A stretch of DNA of 64,000 nucleotides from the NCBI RefSeq assembly GCF_017873675.1, contig NZ_JAGGKK010000014.1, forward strand, positions 55,410 to 119,409, given 5' to 3'. The notes beneath the pieces were generated by a model. It made no database searches. It was not told where the DNA came from and saw only the letters and a list, made by a program, of their open reading frames with translations. The stretch comes from Virgibacillus litoralis (GTDB taxonomy: Bacteria; Bacillota; Bacilli; Bacillales; Amphibacillaceae). Below, one piece after another: positions 7,841 to 16,472 of this stretch (the stretch's first letter is position 1; each line of letters begins with the position of its first letter). The position numbers were made by a program, and so were the translations under genes.

Positions 7841-8575
7841 TCACCTCATGCCATGTTCGATATTCTGATCCGTGTCGTGCAGGAACATTTCTAATATTTT
7901 CGTATATAATTCTGGCTGTTCGGAATGAACTAGGTGCGATGCAAACGGAATTATAGATACATGAACATCTTCTTTCATTATTTGGTATAATATAGCACTG
8001 TTTGTTTCACCCTTATTTCCTTCACCAACCATATACAGAACGGGTGATTCAATACCATTCAAATCTTTTGTCTGCTGAAATGGATACCAATCTTCATCCT
8101 TAGCCATATACAAAAACTGCTTCCAATCAGAACTATGTAGATTGTCAAAGTAATTTACCGTATCGTCATCTAATAATAATTGAGCCTGATGTTCTGCATC
8201 TTGTTTATGCATTTCGAGCCAGTTATCTGGTTTTTCCGCCAGAACACCAGAAATCGTCAAACTCCTCACCTTATTCGGATATTTTTTTGCAAAGAATAAA
8301 CCAACTAAACCACCTAATGAGCAACCCACAATATGTGCAGATTTCACACCCAGATCGTTGAGTGTCTCAGCAACATCTGAAGCTGAATCACAGAAAAAAT
8401 TGGAAAAGTCGTTTTCAATTGATTTGCCGTGACCCCTCAAATCAGGAAGAATGATTTTATATTTATCCTTAAAATATTCTTTCTGGTACTCAAAATCTAT
8501 TAAACCTGTCTGCAAACCCGTATGAAGAAATACAATAGGTTCTCCATCACCAAAAACGTCAGTATGTAATATCAT
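7841..8575 (-). CDS. Alpha/beta hydrolase
   Basis: About 244 residues. The fold is clear from GDGEPIVFLHTGLQTG (oxyanion region), LPDLRGHGKS, the nucleophile elbow GCSLGG near residue 88, and a late ASHLVHSEQPEL with the catalytic His. Asp of the triad is probably in the segment before MVGEGNKG. Several starts are close together (GTG 8587, ATG 8581, ATG 8575); the third gives the compact N-terminus MILHTDVFG and is used here. Substrate unknown. It is followed closely by the M50-like protease. Confidence 0.88.
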   Translation of the reverse strand: MILHTDVFGDGEPIVFLHTGLQTGLIDFEYQKEYFKDKYKIILPDLRGHGKSIENDFSNFFCDSASDVAETLNDLGVKSAHIVGCSLGGLVGLFFAKKYPNKVRSLTISGVLAEKPDNWLEMHKQDAEHQAQLLLDDDTVNYFDNLHSSDWKQFLYMAKDEDWYPFQQTKDLNGIESPVLYMVGEGNKGETNSAILYQIMKEDVHVSIIPFASHLVHSEQPELYTKILEMFLHDTDQNIEHGMR

Positions 8576-8636
8576 ATCCATTCCCACTTTTCTATTTAAT
8601 TATATAAAGTTCATTCTCCTAAGGAATATAGAGAAG

Positions 8637-9254
8637 TTAATCAACTATTGATAATTTACTAGGATTTCTATAAAAATCAAAAAGCATTTTTATCTGGTTT
8701 TCTGTATTTCTCCCAGTTGAAAGTTTAGGGAGATTGTTTTCAGAAAAAAATTGTACATCTTTCGTTTCTATTCCCGTTTCTGCTTGCCCTCCGATTAGTT
8801 CGCATTGAATAAATATTTTGTAATAATGATAAGGTTGAGGTGGATGAGAATGTTTATTCATATCTAACAGTGCAACTAATTTTTTGGCGATGACATTATA
8901 ACCTGACTCCTCTTCCACCTCTTTAATAATATTTTCAGAAGGTGATAACCCAATATCACAAAACCCCCCCGGTAATGACCATTTATCATCAATCTTTTCC
9001 CGTACCATTAAAATTTTATCGTCATTAAAAACAGCCCCACGCACATCTGCTTTAGGGGTTTGATAACCTGTTTCATTTGTGAACAACCCAGCTATTTTTT
9101 CCATTTCCAAATTAGTATATTGCTCCATTATCTCAGCACTAATCTTTCTCAGTTCTTCATATCTTTCAATATCGTACATATCGTTTGAAAACGATAGCCC
9201 TGATTGGGAGATTGATTGAATTTTCTTTGCCCATTCTAGCCATTTATAACTCAT
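8637..9254 (-). CDS. NUDIX hydrolase with helical N-terminal domain
   Basis: 205 residues from ATG at 9254 (GGTG 8 nt upstream). An N-terminal helical part of about 60 residues (YKWLEWAKKIQSISQSGL) precedes the NUDIX domain. The box reads GGFCDIGLSPSENIIKEVEEESG, with the first Glu of the canonical box replaced, as is common in this N-terminally extended subgroup, while EVEEESG keeps the metal ligands. These enzymes hydrolyse nucleoside diphosphate derivatives; NDP-sugar or related substrates are likely. It stands alone, 61 nt before the alpha/beta hydrolase. Confidence 0.88.
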   Translation of the reverse strand: MSYKWLEWAKKIQSISQSGLSFSNDMYDIERYEELRKISAEIMEQYTNLEMEKIAGLFTNETGYQTPKADVRGAVFNDDKILMVREKIDDKWSLPGGFCDIGLSPSENIIKEVEEESGYNVIAKKLVALLDMNKHSHPPQPYHYYKIFIQCELIGGQAETGIETKDVQFFSENNLPKLSTGRNTENQIKMLFDFYRNPSKLSIVD

Positions 9255-9356
9255 TATGAACACCTTTCCTAAAAATTTTTTGATCATTAGCTTAATAGAC
9301 TTAATTTCTTTATGATTTGGTTAACTTGGAACTGGGATAAGCAATAACATTATGGT

Positions 9357-10058
9357 TTATTTCAACACTTTACTGGCTAAATCGGATAAACTATTGTTAT
9401 TTAATTCACGTATAATTAAAGGTATTTCCTCCAAATCATCAACCTTATAGTCCGCTTCAATATCAGACCCTCGATTATCTATTTTCCAAATACCTTTGAT
9501 GCCTGCATTGCGGGCAGCTATTACATCTTTCTCTGGATGGTCACCAATAAATATAGCTTCAGTGGATGAAACATTAAGCTTATCCAGGGCTTTATTGAAA
9601 ATTTTGGGATCAGGCTTTTTCGTGCCTTCCCATTCGGAAATAAGAATAGTTTCAAAGTAGTTTTCAATACCCAATGCCCTCATATTATCCATTTGAAATT
9701 GCCCTTTGCCATTTGTAATCATGCCGAGAGTAAGATAGCTGTTTCTCAATTTTTCTAACATATTAATGAGATTAGGGAAAGGGATACAGCTGTTTTTGAA
9801 CTCGCTGATATAATCCTGGAGTAAGTCTTCCCACGTTATTCCTGTAATATTAAATTCATCAACTAACTGTTGATATACGGTATCTTTCCAAACGTATCCT
9901 TGATTATCAAGCTCTATAAATCTTGCTATGTATTTGTCTTTTGGTACATGGCTTAACCATTTATGTAACCGTTCGTATTGCTTATCAACAAACATTTTTA
10001 CTGATTCATCTCGATTTAGCAGAGTCCCGTCTAAATCAAATAAGACAGCCTTAATCAT
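9357..10058 (-). CDS. HAD family hydrolase (phosphoglycolate-phosphatase-like)
   Basis: 233 residues from ATG at 10058. All HAD motifs are visible: I (LFDLDGTLLN, nucleophile Asp at residue 9), II (ITNGKGQFQ), III (KKPDPKIF) and IV (IFIGDHPEKDVIAARNAG). A helical cap of about 85 residues lies between motifs I and II (subclass I). Likely a phosphatase of a small metabolite. Start choice: GGGGAAAA lies just before this ATG; a longer start at 10094 gives an unsupported N-terminal extension. Confidence 0.9.
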   Translation of the reverse strand: MIKAVLFDLDGTLLNRDESVKMFVDKQYERLHKWLSHVPKDKYIARFIELDNQGYVWKDTVYQQLVDEFNITGITWEDLLQDYISEFKNSCIPFPNLINMLEKLRNSYLTLGMITNGKGQFQMDNMRALGIENYFETILISEWEGTKKPDPKIFNKALDKLNVSSTEAIFIGDHPEKDVIAARNAGIKGIWKIDNRGSDIEADYKVDDLEEIPLIIRELNNNSLSDLASKVLK

Positions 10059-10100
10059 TTTTCCCCACTCTCCAATAAGCGTCTTTGTTTGCAAAATTAT

Positions 10101-10970
10101 TTAACCCTCTAGTATCTCGTTTTGAGGATAACGTAAAAATTCTCTTATCTCATTTAAACATTTTTCATCTGCCCAATGTAAGTAATGATGGCTGTCTATT
10201 TTGAATAGCTTTAGATTACTAGTTTGGTTAATTTTGTTAACTTCATTATCTGTCATACGTGCTCTTTCTTCATCAATATCTTTAAAGGATGCATATATTA
10301 AAAGACACGGTTGGCTAATTTTCTGGAGTATTTTGGGCAAATTTAGACGATAATAACCGAACATAAGACGTAGACCTTCACCATTAAAAGGTACTTGTTC
10401 CATCAAGGCTTTATTTATGTAGTCCGATTCTTCGAGTTTAAATCTTTCACAAAATTCCTTTAGTTGTTTTTCATTTGTTTTTGCTGATGAATTATTATCA
10501 TCATCCGAAACAAAAAACTTCTTAATCCGTTTAATTAGTTTGTCTCCAAGTATTCTTTCCATTAGACTGATAACTGGAATTAAATAGCCGGAAAGGCCTA
10601 ATTCACTTGTCGGAAATCTGGGTAATTTTAGGTGTCCTTGATCTAACAATACTATTCTGTTTACATACTCTGGATAAACAGCAGCAAAACACATTGCAAT
10701 GCCGCCTCCCATTGAATGTCCGATAAGAGTAACATCCTCTAACTTGTTTTGGTCAGCGTACTGTTTTACCCAGGAAGCGATTTTTGGCATTGATATGTTG
10801 CCTTTTAACCCATCACTTTTACCTAATCCTGGTAGATCCAACAAATGGCATTCATAACTTTTAGCCAATGATTCCGCTATATTCAAACCCTCATTTCCCG
10901 AAAATCCTAATGCAGGAAGAAAAATTAAAGGTTTCCCATGGCCAATTATCACAGAATGAAATTTTCCCAT
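10101..10970 (-). CDS. Alpha/beta hydrolase
   Basis: 289 residues from ATG at 10970, with GGTGG 9 nt upstream. Motifs: GHGKPLIFLPALGFSG, LLDLPGLGKSDG, nucleophile GHSMGGG near residue 97, and a late SHHYLHWADEKC that supplies the catalytic His. A helical cap region lies between residues about 135 and 220. Not closely like the other hydrolase at 7841. Substrate unknown. A HAD gene follows 42 nt downstream. Confidence 0.88.
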   Translation of the reverse strand: MGKFHSVIIGHGKPLIFLPALGFSGNEGLNIAESLAKSYECHLLDLPGLGKSDGLKGNISMPKIASWVKQYADQNKLEDVTLIGHSMGGGIAMCFAAVYPEYVNRIVLLDQGHLKLPRFPTSELGLSGYLIPVISLMERILGDKLIKRIKKFFVSDDDNNSSAKTNEKQLKEFCERFKLEESDYINKALMEQVPFNGEGLRLMFGYYRLNLPKILQKISQPCLLIYASFKDIDEERARMTDNEVNKINQTSNLKLFKIDSHHYLHWADEKCLNEIREFLRYPQNEILEG

Positions 10971-11396
10971 TATAAAAACCACCTTCTTATTACTATCACA
11001 AATTCTAGGTATAGTTTAACACAAATATTCAGAATACCTTGTAAACTTAATATCTATTATTTAGGGAACATATCCGGTTGATTGGTTTTAATTATGGCTG
11101 TATTTTAAAAGATTGTGCTTTTTCCAAGCTCAGTTGATATAAAAGCGACGTAGTGAAGATTTTCTTTTGCACCACTCCGGTACCAATGCAACATCTGCTC
11201 AGAGCTAGAACTTTCGCAGTCTTACTAGACATGGGCTCACTCATCAAGGTTATGAGAGCGGTGAAAGCTGATTAAATTGTTTAAAACTTGTCTTCATCTG
11301 GGTTATGAGAACTCAAACGCTGTTCATATTGCGTGAAACGGTCACTCATCGGGGTTATGAGACCCGGTTGAGTATTTTTCGACAATACTTCGCAGT
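10971..11396. other. Intergenic region with three hairpin repeats
   Basis: No gene is visible. The proximal part probably carries the promoter of the hydrolase at 10101-10970. The distal part holds three repeats with CTCAT...GGTTATGAG cores at about 11240-11256, 11292-11309 and 11345-11361. Confidence 0.6.
11231..11367. repeat. Three hairpin units around GGTTATGAG, 52-53 nt apart
   Basis: Units contain CTCAT-N7-ATGAG (first and third exact, second TTCAT...ATGAGA). ATGAG falls at 11252, 11305 and 11357. The third unit is preceded by GCGTGAAACGGTCACTC, a motif also found near 3401-3417. Confidence 0.65.
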
Positions 11397-12614
11397 TCAA
11401 TTGCGAAGATTAAAAGCAGTATAACTACGAAAAGAGACTAAATTATAAATAAACAAAAGTCCTGTCACTACCAACATAATAAATGCCCCAGCAATCACAA
11501 CAACCTGAATCGAGATCAATTGCGCTGCAACACCCATTACTGAAGTCATCACGATAATTAATATTGCTTCGGCAAGCCCGTAAACACTGCCAATTCTACC
11601 CATGACTTCGACTGGAATATTGTCTTGATAAAATGTGTAGAAGCCTGTATTGGCAAATGCCAGTGAAAAGGAAAGGATAAAGAATCCTACAGCTGCTACG
11701 AGAAAACCACCGGAGAACGCATAGATAATATAACCAATGGAAACAAACAATGATCCTGCTCCAATTAACAACGCAACTGAAATTTTCTTTACAGAAATGG
11801 CGTTTATTATTGCTCCCACAACAATTCCTGCTCCCGCAATACTCACAAGAAATCCGTATTTTCCATCCGTTAAGCCCAGAACCTCTTTCGCAAATGCTGC
11901 CTCGAGTGAATCTATCGCCGTAGCCATCACCATCATGCTGCTAAACAGAAAGTAAATAATCATCACCGAGACATTCCGACGACTGAAGTGCAACACAGCA
12001 CGCCAGTCTTTTTTTAGTACTTTCATAGAAAACTTCTCCTGATGAATCATTCTATTCTTTTCAAGGTCAGGCATGAGCAATGTGATAAGACCTGACAAGA
12101 ATAACGCAATTGCATTGATAGAAATGGCGAAGTAGGGAGTTCCAATGATAAACAACAGACCGGCTATCGCTGGACCAATGAGGAAACCTCCTGAATCAAT
12201 CAGGCTGCGCAGCGAATTGAACCGTTTCCGCTGTTCAATTGGAATCAATTTTGTTATATATGTCATTGATGTTGGCTCAAATATGGAACTAGCCATATTG
12301 ATAAAAAACACACAAAAATAAATGAGCCAAATCGTTGAAAATGCAGGTAGTACGGCGATAACCACGGCCCGAAAGATATCCAAAAATATCATCAGGTTTC
12401 TTTTGTTAAGACGGTCTATTAAACTGCCAGACCAGCTATTTGTGCAGATTGTTGCCACTGGTTTTAGAATATATAGTGCAGCCACAGCTAACGGGGATCC
12501 TGTCATATCGAGTACTATTAAATTTAATGCGATTAAGAAAATCCATTCTCCTATATTGGATACACCTATACCGAATAATAGGATCGCGGTATATTTCCAT
12601 TTCTCCAATTTCAT
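11397..12614 (-). CDS. MFS transporter downstream of a T-box leader
   Basis: 405 residues with 12 predicted membrane segments, of the MFS_3/macrolide-efflux-like type (GIGVSNIGEWIFLIALN in helix 1, SGSLIDRLNKRNLMIFLD in the loop between helices 2 and 3, the family's signature loop). GGAGTGAGG stands just before ATG at 12614. Between it and the T-box terminator lies one copy of the dispersed 85-bp element. T-box control would link expression to an uncharged tRNA, probably tRNA-Ala, so the substrate may be an amino acid or peptide; by family alone it would be called a drug exporter. Confidence 0.88.
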   Translation of the reverse strand: MKLEKWKYTAILLFGIGVSNIGEWIFLIALNLIVLDMTGSPLAVAALYILKPVATICTNSWSGSLIDRLNKRNLMIFLDIFRAVVIAVLPAFSTIWLIYFCVFFINMASSIFEPTSMTYITKLIPIEQRKRFNSLRSLIDSGGFLIGPAIAGLLFIIGTPYFAISINAIALFLSGLITLLMPDLEKNRMIHQEKFSMKVLKKDWRAVLHFSRRNVSVMIIYFLFSSMMVMATAIDSLEAAFAKEVLGLTDGKYGFLVSIAGAGIVVGAIINAISVKKISVALLIGAGSLFVSIGYIIYAFSGGFLVAAVGFFILSFSLAFANTGFYTFYQDNIPVEVMGRIGSVYGLAEAILIIVMTSVMGVAAQLISIQVVVIAGAFIMLVVTGLLFIYNLVSFRSYTAFNLRN

Positions 12615-12634
12615 CAGTCCTCACTCCTTTGCTT

Positions 12635-12719
12635 AGAAACTTGGCTTATCGCCAATCCTTAATATAGATAAGCCTTAGTTGCACATATGCAGTAAGAAAG
12701 GAATACTTTCTTAACTGCC
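12635..12719 (+). repeat. Dispersed ~85-bp element, copy C
   Basis: Full copy from AGAAACTTGGCTTATCGCCA to TACTTTCTTAACTGCC. It lies between the T-box terminator and the MFS start codon, in the untranslated leader of that gene. Confidence 0.85.
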
Positions 12720-12724
12720 AAATA

Positions 12725-13005
12725 AAAAACTCGCCCTCAAGAAATTAATCTTGAGGACGAGTTAACGCGCATCGCGGTGCCACCCCAGTTTATCAATATG
12801 TCACCATATCAAACTTATCAGGTACGGTATGAACATACGTATACCCTAGCCCTATAACAGGAGCACCTGTCACACTATCCCCTTTTGGTTCCAATGTAAT
12901 ACTCAGAGCCTTGCTTCAACATGGTCATTCCTGCTCCTTTTCAGCGACTGGAGCTCTCTTTAAAAAATGAAACATATCTACTCTTCTCATCAACGCGTTT
13001 TTCCG
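12725..13005 (-). promoter_or_regulatory. T-box riboswitch, probably alanine-specific
   Basis: On the minus strand the T-box core (GGGTGGCACCGCG) is at about 12773-12787. The terminator (arms ACTCGTCCTCAAG and CTTGAGGGCGAGT, then TTTTTT) lies at 12725-12762. Upstream, a stem I carries the S-turn strands AGTA and GAA; the stem between them (GATATG with CATGTT) pairs fully. The triplet after GAA is GCA, an alanine codon, so tRNA-Ala is the likely ligand; frame shifts of one base (AGC, CAA) cannot be excluded by eye. The downstream gene is an MFS transporter, not a tRNA synthetase. Confidence 0.88.
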
Positions 13006-13076
13006 ATTTAGTTAAAAAATAGATTATCAAAGTTGGGGTATATTGTAAAGTTATTTTTTTAATGATTGGGTTAACT

Positions 13077-13535
13077 TCATAATTGCTTCAGCATATGAAT
13101 CCGCTGATTATCTCGTCTAAACGGAGTATATCCATTCGTTTTATATAAATTAATAGCGCTTGGCCATTCCTTGTTGGTTTCCATAACTATTTTTGAATAG
13201 CCCATTTTCTCAGCCTGTCTTTCCAGATGGAACAGCATTTTTCGGGCGATTCCTTGTCGTCGGTATTCCTTTTTTACGGACATTCGTTCAATTCTTGCTA
13301 TCGACTTACTTTCTTTTGTTATTGCCCCAGTGCAAATAATCCAGTCCTCGATTTTTCCTACATAAAAGGCATTGCCGTTTTTGTTATAGTGTCTATAGAT
13401 GCTGTTCAGATCAGGATTCATTGTGTGATCTATAAAACCAAAATGTTCCTTGAATCCTTCTAGAATTATGTCTTTGGCTGCAGTCTGTTGTTGTTCGGTA
13501 ATTTTTGTGAAATTTACTCCGGCAATTGTTTTCAT
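13077..13535 (-). CDS. GNAT family N-acetyltransferase
   Basis: 152 residues. The acetyl-CoA loop is in RMSVKKEYRRQGIARKMLFHL (about residues 88-108) and the C-terminal motif is SAINLYKTNGYTPF. GGGTGATG precedes the ATG. The T-box leader starts about 70 nt after its stop, so the two are separate transcription units. The acceptor is unknown. Confidence 0.88.
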   Translation of the reverse strand: MKTIAGVNFTKITEQQQTAAKDIILEGFKEHFGFIDHTMNPDLNSIYRHYNKNGNAFYVGKIEDWIICTGAITKESKSIARIERMSVKKEYRRQGIARKMLFHLERQAEKMGYSKIVMETNKEWPSAINLYKTNGYTPFRRDNQRIHMLKQL

Positions 13536-13583
13536 AATGCATCACCCTTAATGATAGTTGCTTAGCAATAATCTTGATCTCAA

Positions 13584-14057
13584 TTAAGCCTCCCTCACCA
13601 TCGTTATAAAGCTTGTCGTGTCAGTGTCAAATTCTGTTCGTTTTACAAATCCCAGCTTTTCATAAAGATGAATAGCTCGTTCGTTAAATGTTGCTACTGT
13701 TAACCGATAATGTGAATCGTTATAGTTATCCTGAATGTATGAAAAAATAAATGAGCAAAACTCAAAGCCGTTCCCTTGCCCAGTATGACTGGGCTTCATC
13801 CCAAACCCTACATCCAGCATATCTTCATCATATGCACCAAATTTCCTGCCTGGCGGTACTTGAGCTGATTCACCTATACAAAAATAACCAAATAATTCGT
13901 TACTCTGATCAACTATTGCGTGATATGATCCTCCCAAAAATTCCTGCAAAGTGTCATTAGTCAACTCATTGTTATAAAGATCATACGGTTCAGCATATCT
14001 CCAATTAAGTGCTGCGATTGCCCGTTCTTCGTTCATATTTTTTATAAATAATTGCAT
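13584..14057 (-). CDS. GNAT family N-acetyltransferase
   Basis: 157 residues of a GNAT subtype with LDVGFGMKPSHTGQGNGFEFCSFI as motif A and NERAIHLYEKLGFVKRTEF as motif B. AGAGGT lies before ATG. The gene sits 23 nt downstream of fosB and may be read from the fosB promoter. The acceptor is unknown. Confidence 0.87.
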   Translation of the reverse strand: MQLFIKNMNEERAIAALNWRYAEPYDLYNNELTNDTLQEFLGGSYHAIVDQSNELFGYFCIGESAQVPPGRKFGAYDEDMLDVGFGMKPSHTGQGNGFEFCSFIFSYIQDNYNDSHYRLTVATFNERAIHLYEKLGFVKRTEFDTDTTSFITMVREA

Positions 14058-14080
14058 GTTGTGACCTCTTTCCTTTTGCT

Positions 14081-14494
14081 CTAATCAAAAAATTCCATGT
14101 GCGATTTTTCCTGTCTATAATAATCGATTCTGTCCTTCAAAGTTCCTGTATGAAACTCGAACTTGTGCCCATCTGGGTCGGTAAAATAAATAGACTTCTT
14201 GTCCCGCTCGTCTCTTGGACGGCCCGATAAAATATTTACGTTAAGCCGCTCCAGCTTTGCATACATTTTATCAAACTCATTTTCCTCAATCGAGAACGCT
14301 ATATGTGTATAGGATTCATGTATTTCGTTACGCGGAATGTCTGCTTCAACATTCAATGCCAGCCATAATCCATCCAGATCAAAGTAGGCTGTATTTTCCC
14401 CTTTTACTAAGAGTTTTGCGTTGAAAACCTGTTCGTAAAATTTTATCGACCGATTCAAATCTGAAACAGAAAACAGTAGATGATTTATCTTCAA
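14081..14494 (-). CDS. fosB: Metallothiol transferase FosB
   Basis: 137 residues, close to B. subtilis FosB. The VOC fold shows [19 protein letters not shown], a metal His at the start (NHL), SYTHIAFSI with the second His, and [18 protein letters not shown] with the Glu ligand. FosB opens the epoxide of fosfomycin using bacillithiol and a divalent metal. The TTG start at 14494 matches the family N-terminus and has GGAG about 10 nt upstream; an ATG at 14521 would add nine unmatched residues. A large inverted repeat covers its leader. Confidence 0.93.
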   Translation of the reverse strand: MKINHLLFSVSDLNRSIKFYEQVFNAKLLVKGENTAYFDLDGLWLALNVEADIPRNEIHESYTHIAFSIEENEFDKMYAKLERLNVNILSGRPRDERDKKSIYFTDPDGHKFEFHTGTLKDRIDYYRQEKSHMEFFD

Positions 14495-14506
14495 TAGTGT
14501 CCAACT

Positions 14507-14548
14507 CCAATAACAAGACATAACATATATTCCATGTTATGTTATTGG
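14507..14548. promoter_or_regulatory. Inverted repeat between fosB and the lipoprotein gene
   Basis: CCAATAAC (14507-14514) pairs with GTTATTGG (14541-14548), and ATAACAT (14520-14526) with ATGTTAT (14534-14540); only a 5-nt bulge interrupts the stem. It ends right at the fosB ribosome binding site. It may be an operator for the divergent pair, or an RNA hairpin that affects fosB translation. Confidence 0.55.
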
Positions 14549-14572
14549 CAGAATAATTGAAAGGAGAGTTAT

Positions 14573-14983
14573 ATGAAAAAATTAATTATTTCGCTAATCA
14601 TGGTAACAACCTTAATACTTAGCGGATGTTCTTTTCTCCAGGAAGCAAATGATTCGTTGAACTATGCAACGGAAACAACCGAGTATATAAATGAGCTAAG
14701 CACTTTTGCAGAAGAAGCACCTAATCTTGAAGGGCAAGAACTTAAGTCCAGATTGGAATCATTAAAGGGGACGGTTAAGGACTTTATGGAAATAGAACCT
14801 CCATCAATGGCCGAAGATATTCATAAAGAATTAGAAAACAAGAGCCAAGTGCTGCTTGATGCTACGAACAAGATTTTACAGGACGGCGAGGTAACAATCG
14901 AACAGCTGAAGCAATCCGAAATTTATAAGACCATCGATAATATCACAAAGCTTAAGAAACAAATTGAGGATTTGGGATTATAA
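14573..14983 (+). CDS. Lipoprotein, DUF6376-like
   Basis: 136 residues. A lipoprotein signal peptide with lipobox LILSGC ends at Cys 19, followed by a helical acidic domain (SFLQEANDSLNYATETTEYI, then several Leu/Glu heptads). The pattern NDSLNYATETTEYINE and the helical rest resemble the DUF6376 lipoproteins of Bacillus, by memory only. The protein would be anchored to the outer face of the membrane. Function unknown. AAGGAGAG stands 6 nt before ATG. Confidence 0.85.
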   Translation: MKKLIISLIMVTTLILSGCSFLQEANDSLNYATETTEYINELSTFAEEAPNLEGQELKSRLESLKGTVKDFMEIEPPSMAEDIHKELENKSQVLLDATNKILQDGEVTIEQLKQSEIYKTIDNITKLKKQIEDLGL

Positions 14984-15095
14984 CGGCTTCAGCATTCTGA
15001 AACAGCAGGAAGCGCTGATGATTGATTACACGGTTCCAGCAATTTCCCAAAATATATGAGTTCCTTTATAGTACTATCGAATACCAGCCATAAAG

Positions 15096-15132
15096 AGTGG
15101 CATTAATTTTTAAAATTGATGCCACTTTTTTG
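15096..15132 (+). terminator. Terminator after the lipoprotein gene
   Basis: AGTGGCAT...ATGCCACT hairpin (arms 15096-15103 and about 15119-15126) followed by six T residues. Confidence 0.8.
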
Positions 15133-15236
15133 CTTTTGGAAACGATTATCATAGTAGAATATTGTTTGTTTTTTTAGCAAAATGTAATAAGACGTGTTCC
15201 TCTGCTGTTGATAAAGTACTAGTAGAGGTGAAAAAC

Positions 15237-16472
15237 ATGTATACAGAACTGCTGCAAAACAAAAATATTCGGTACTATCTAATTGGTGGCGGGGTATCTC
15301 GTTTGGGTGATGTGTTATCCGGTATGGCGTTTCTTTTTATCGCGTATGAGATTACTGAGTCAACGATTTTTACTACGGCAATGGCAATCGCAGAAACAGC
15401 ACCATATCTTTTATTTGGCTTAATTGGAGGAGTGATTGCTGATTGGCTGCCGAAGAAAAAACTATTAATTACGCTTGACCTATTACGTATCCCACTTATC
15501 TTTTCGGTATTTCTATTACATCAATTCAATCTATTGGATTATTATTACTTACTCATTGTTAGCTTTGCCATTCAAACAATCGGCTGCTTTTTCAATCCGA
15601 CACACCGGGCTATTTTGCCAATTATCACTGAGCCTGAGGAACGCTCGCTAACGAACAGTTTAAACGATACCCTGAGCCGTGGTGTTACGGTTCTAAGTCC
15701 AGTCATTTCAGTTTGGCTGTTAACATATGGTACTATTTATTTTTTCATTATCGATGCGCTAACCTATTTTATCAGTGTCATTTGCCTGCTCCACGTACAT
15801 TTCACGGAAGTTAAAAAAGAAGTGAACAAGTCTGTCAAAGGTATTTTCCTTGCTATAGCGGAATTCTTCACTTGGGCTAAACGAAGCATCACAATTAGAC
15901 AACTATTTACTATTACGTTTCTAATCGTATTCTTTAACACGTGGGTATGGGAAGTTGGGCTCTTGCTTGCACTATCAGAAATGAGTGGTAAAAGTGAGGA
16001 ATTGTACGCTATTCTCCAAGGAGTATTTGGCGGAACTGTTATTTTAACAAACATTACAATTCCATACTTCATTAAAAAAATGACGATGAAAATCTATTTG
16101 ACAGGAGCAGTTGTCTGGGGAGCTGGCATCACATATTACGGTGTATTTTATCAGATTGAACATTTCTTTATCGGTGCAATCCTCGTGGGCATTGGGTTGC
16201 CGATTTCCAGTCTTGCCAGAGTATACCTGATTCAGTCACTTGTTCCTGAAAATAAACTTGGGCGTGCATTCAGTTCTAATGCATTCCTGCTTTACCTGGC
16301 AAATACCATCTCACTCCTGTTTTATGGGGTACTTGTATCCTTTGTTTCGATTCAATGGCTAATGATTGGAAATGGCATGATAATCTTAATAGTAAGCATT
16401 GCAGTACTACATACTATTACGATAAAACATACGAAACTCAGTTGGCGTTCTCCCATAAACTTTCTTAAATAA
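15237..16472 (+). CDS. MFS transporter
   Basis: 411 residues from ATG at 15237, which has GAGGTG 6 nt upstream; an earlier start at 15162 is unsupported. Twelve membrane segments; N-terminal RYYLIGGGVSRLGDVLSGMAF and the loop GGVIADWLPKKKLLITLDLLRIP mark the MFS_3 branch, as in the transporter at 11397. Its substrate is unknown, and drug or metabolite efflux is a guess. The last 66 nt overlap the 3' end of the AraC-type gene on the other strand, so the two genes are convergent and their transcripts are antisense to each other at the ends. Confidence 0.87.
   Translation: MYTELLQNKNIRYYLIGGGVSRLGDVLSGMAFLFIAYEITESTIFTTAMAIAETAPYLLFGLIGGVIADWLPKKKLLITLDLLRIPLIFSVFLLHQFNLLDYYYLLIVSFAIQTIGCFFNPTHRAILPIITEPEERSLTNSLNDTLSRGVTVLSPVISVWLLTYGTIYFFIIDALTYFISVICLLHVHFTEVKKEVNKSVKGIFLAIAEFFTWAKRSITIRQLFTITFLIVFFNTWVWEVGLLLALSEMSGKSEELYAILQGVFGGTVILTNITIPYFIKKMTMKIYLTGAVVWGAGITYYGVFYQIEHFFIGAILVGIGLPISSLARVYLIQSLVPENKLGRAFSSNAFLLYLANTISLLFYGVLVSFVSIQWLMIGNGMIILIVSIAVLHTITIKHTKLSWRSPINFLK

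Noticed and set aside
15162..15236. Longer N-terminus of the MFS protein
   Set aside because: No binding site before 15162; GAGGTG precedes the ATG at 15237 and the protein then begins like its family.
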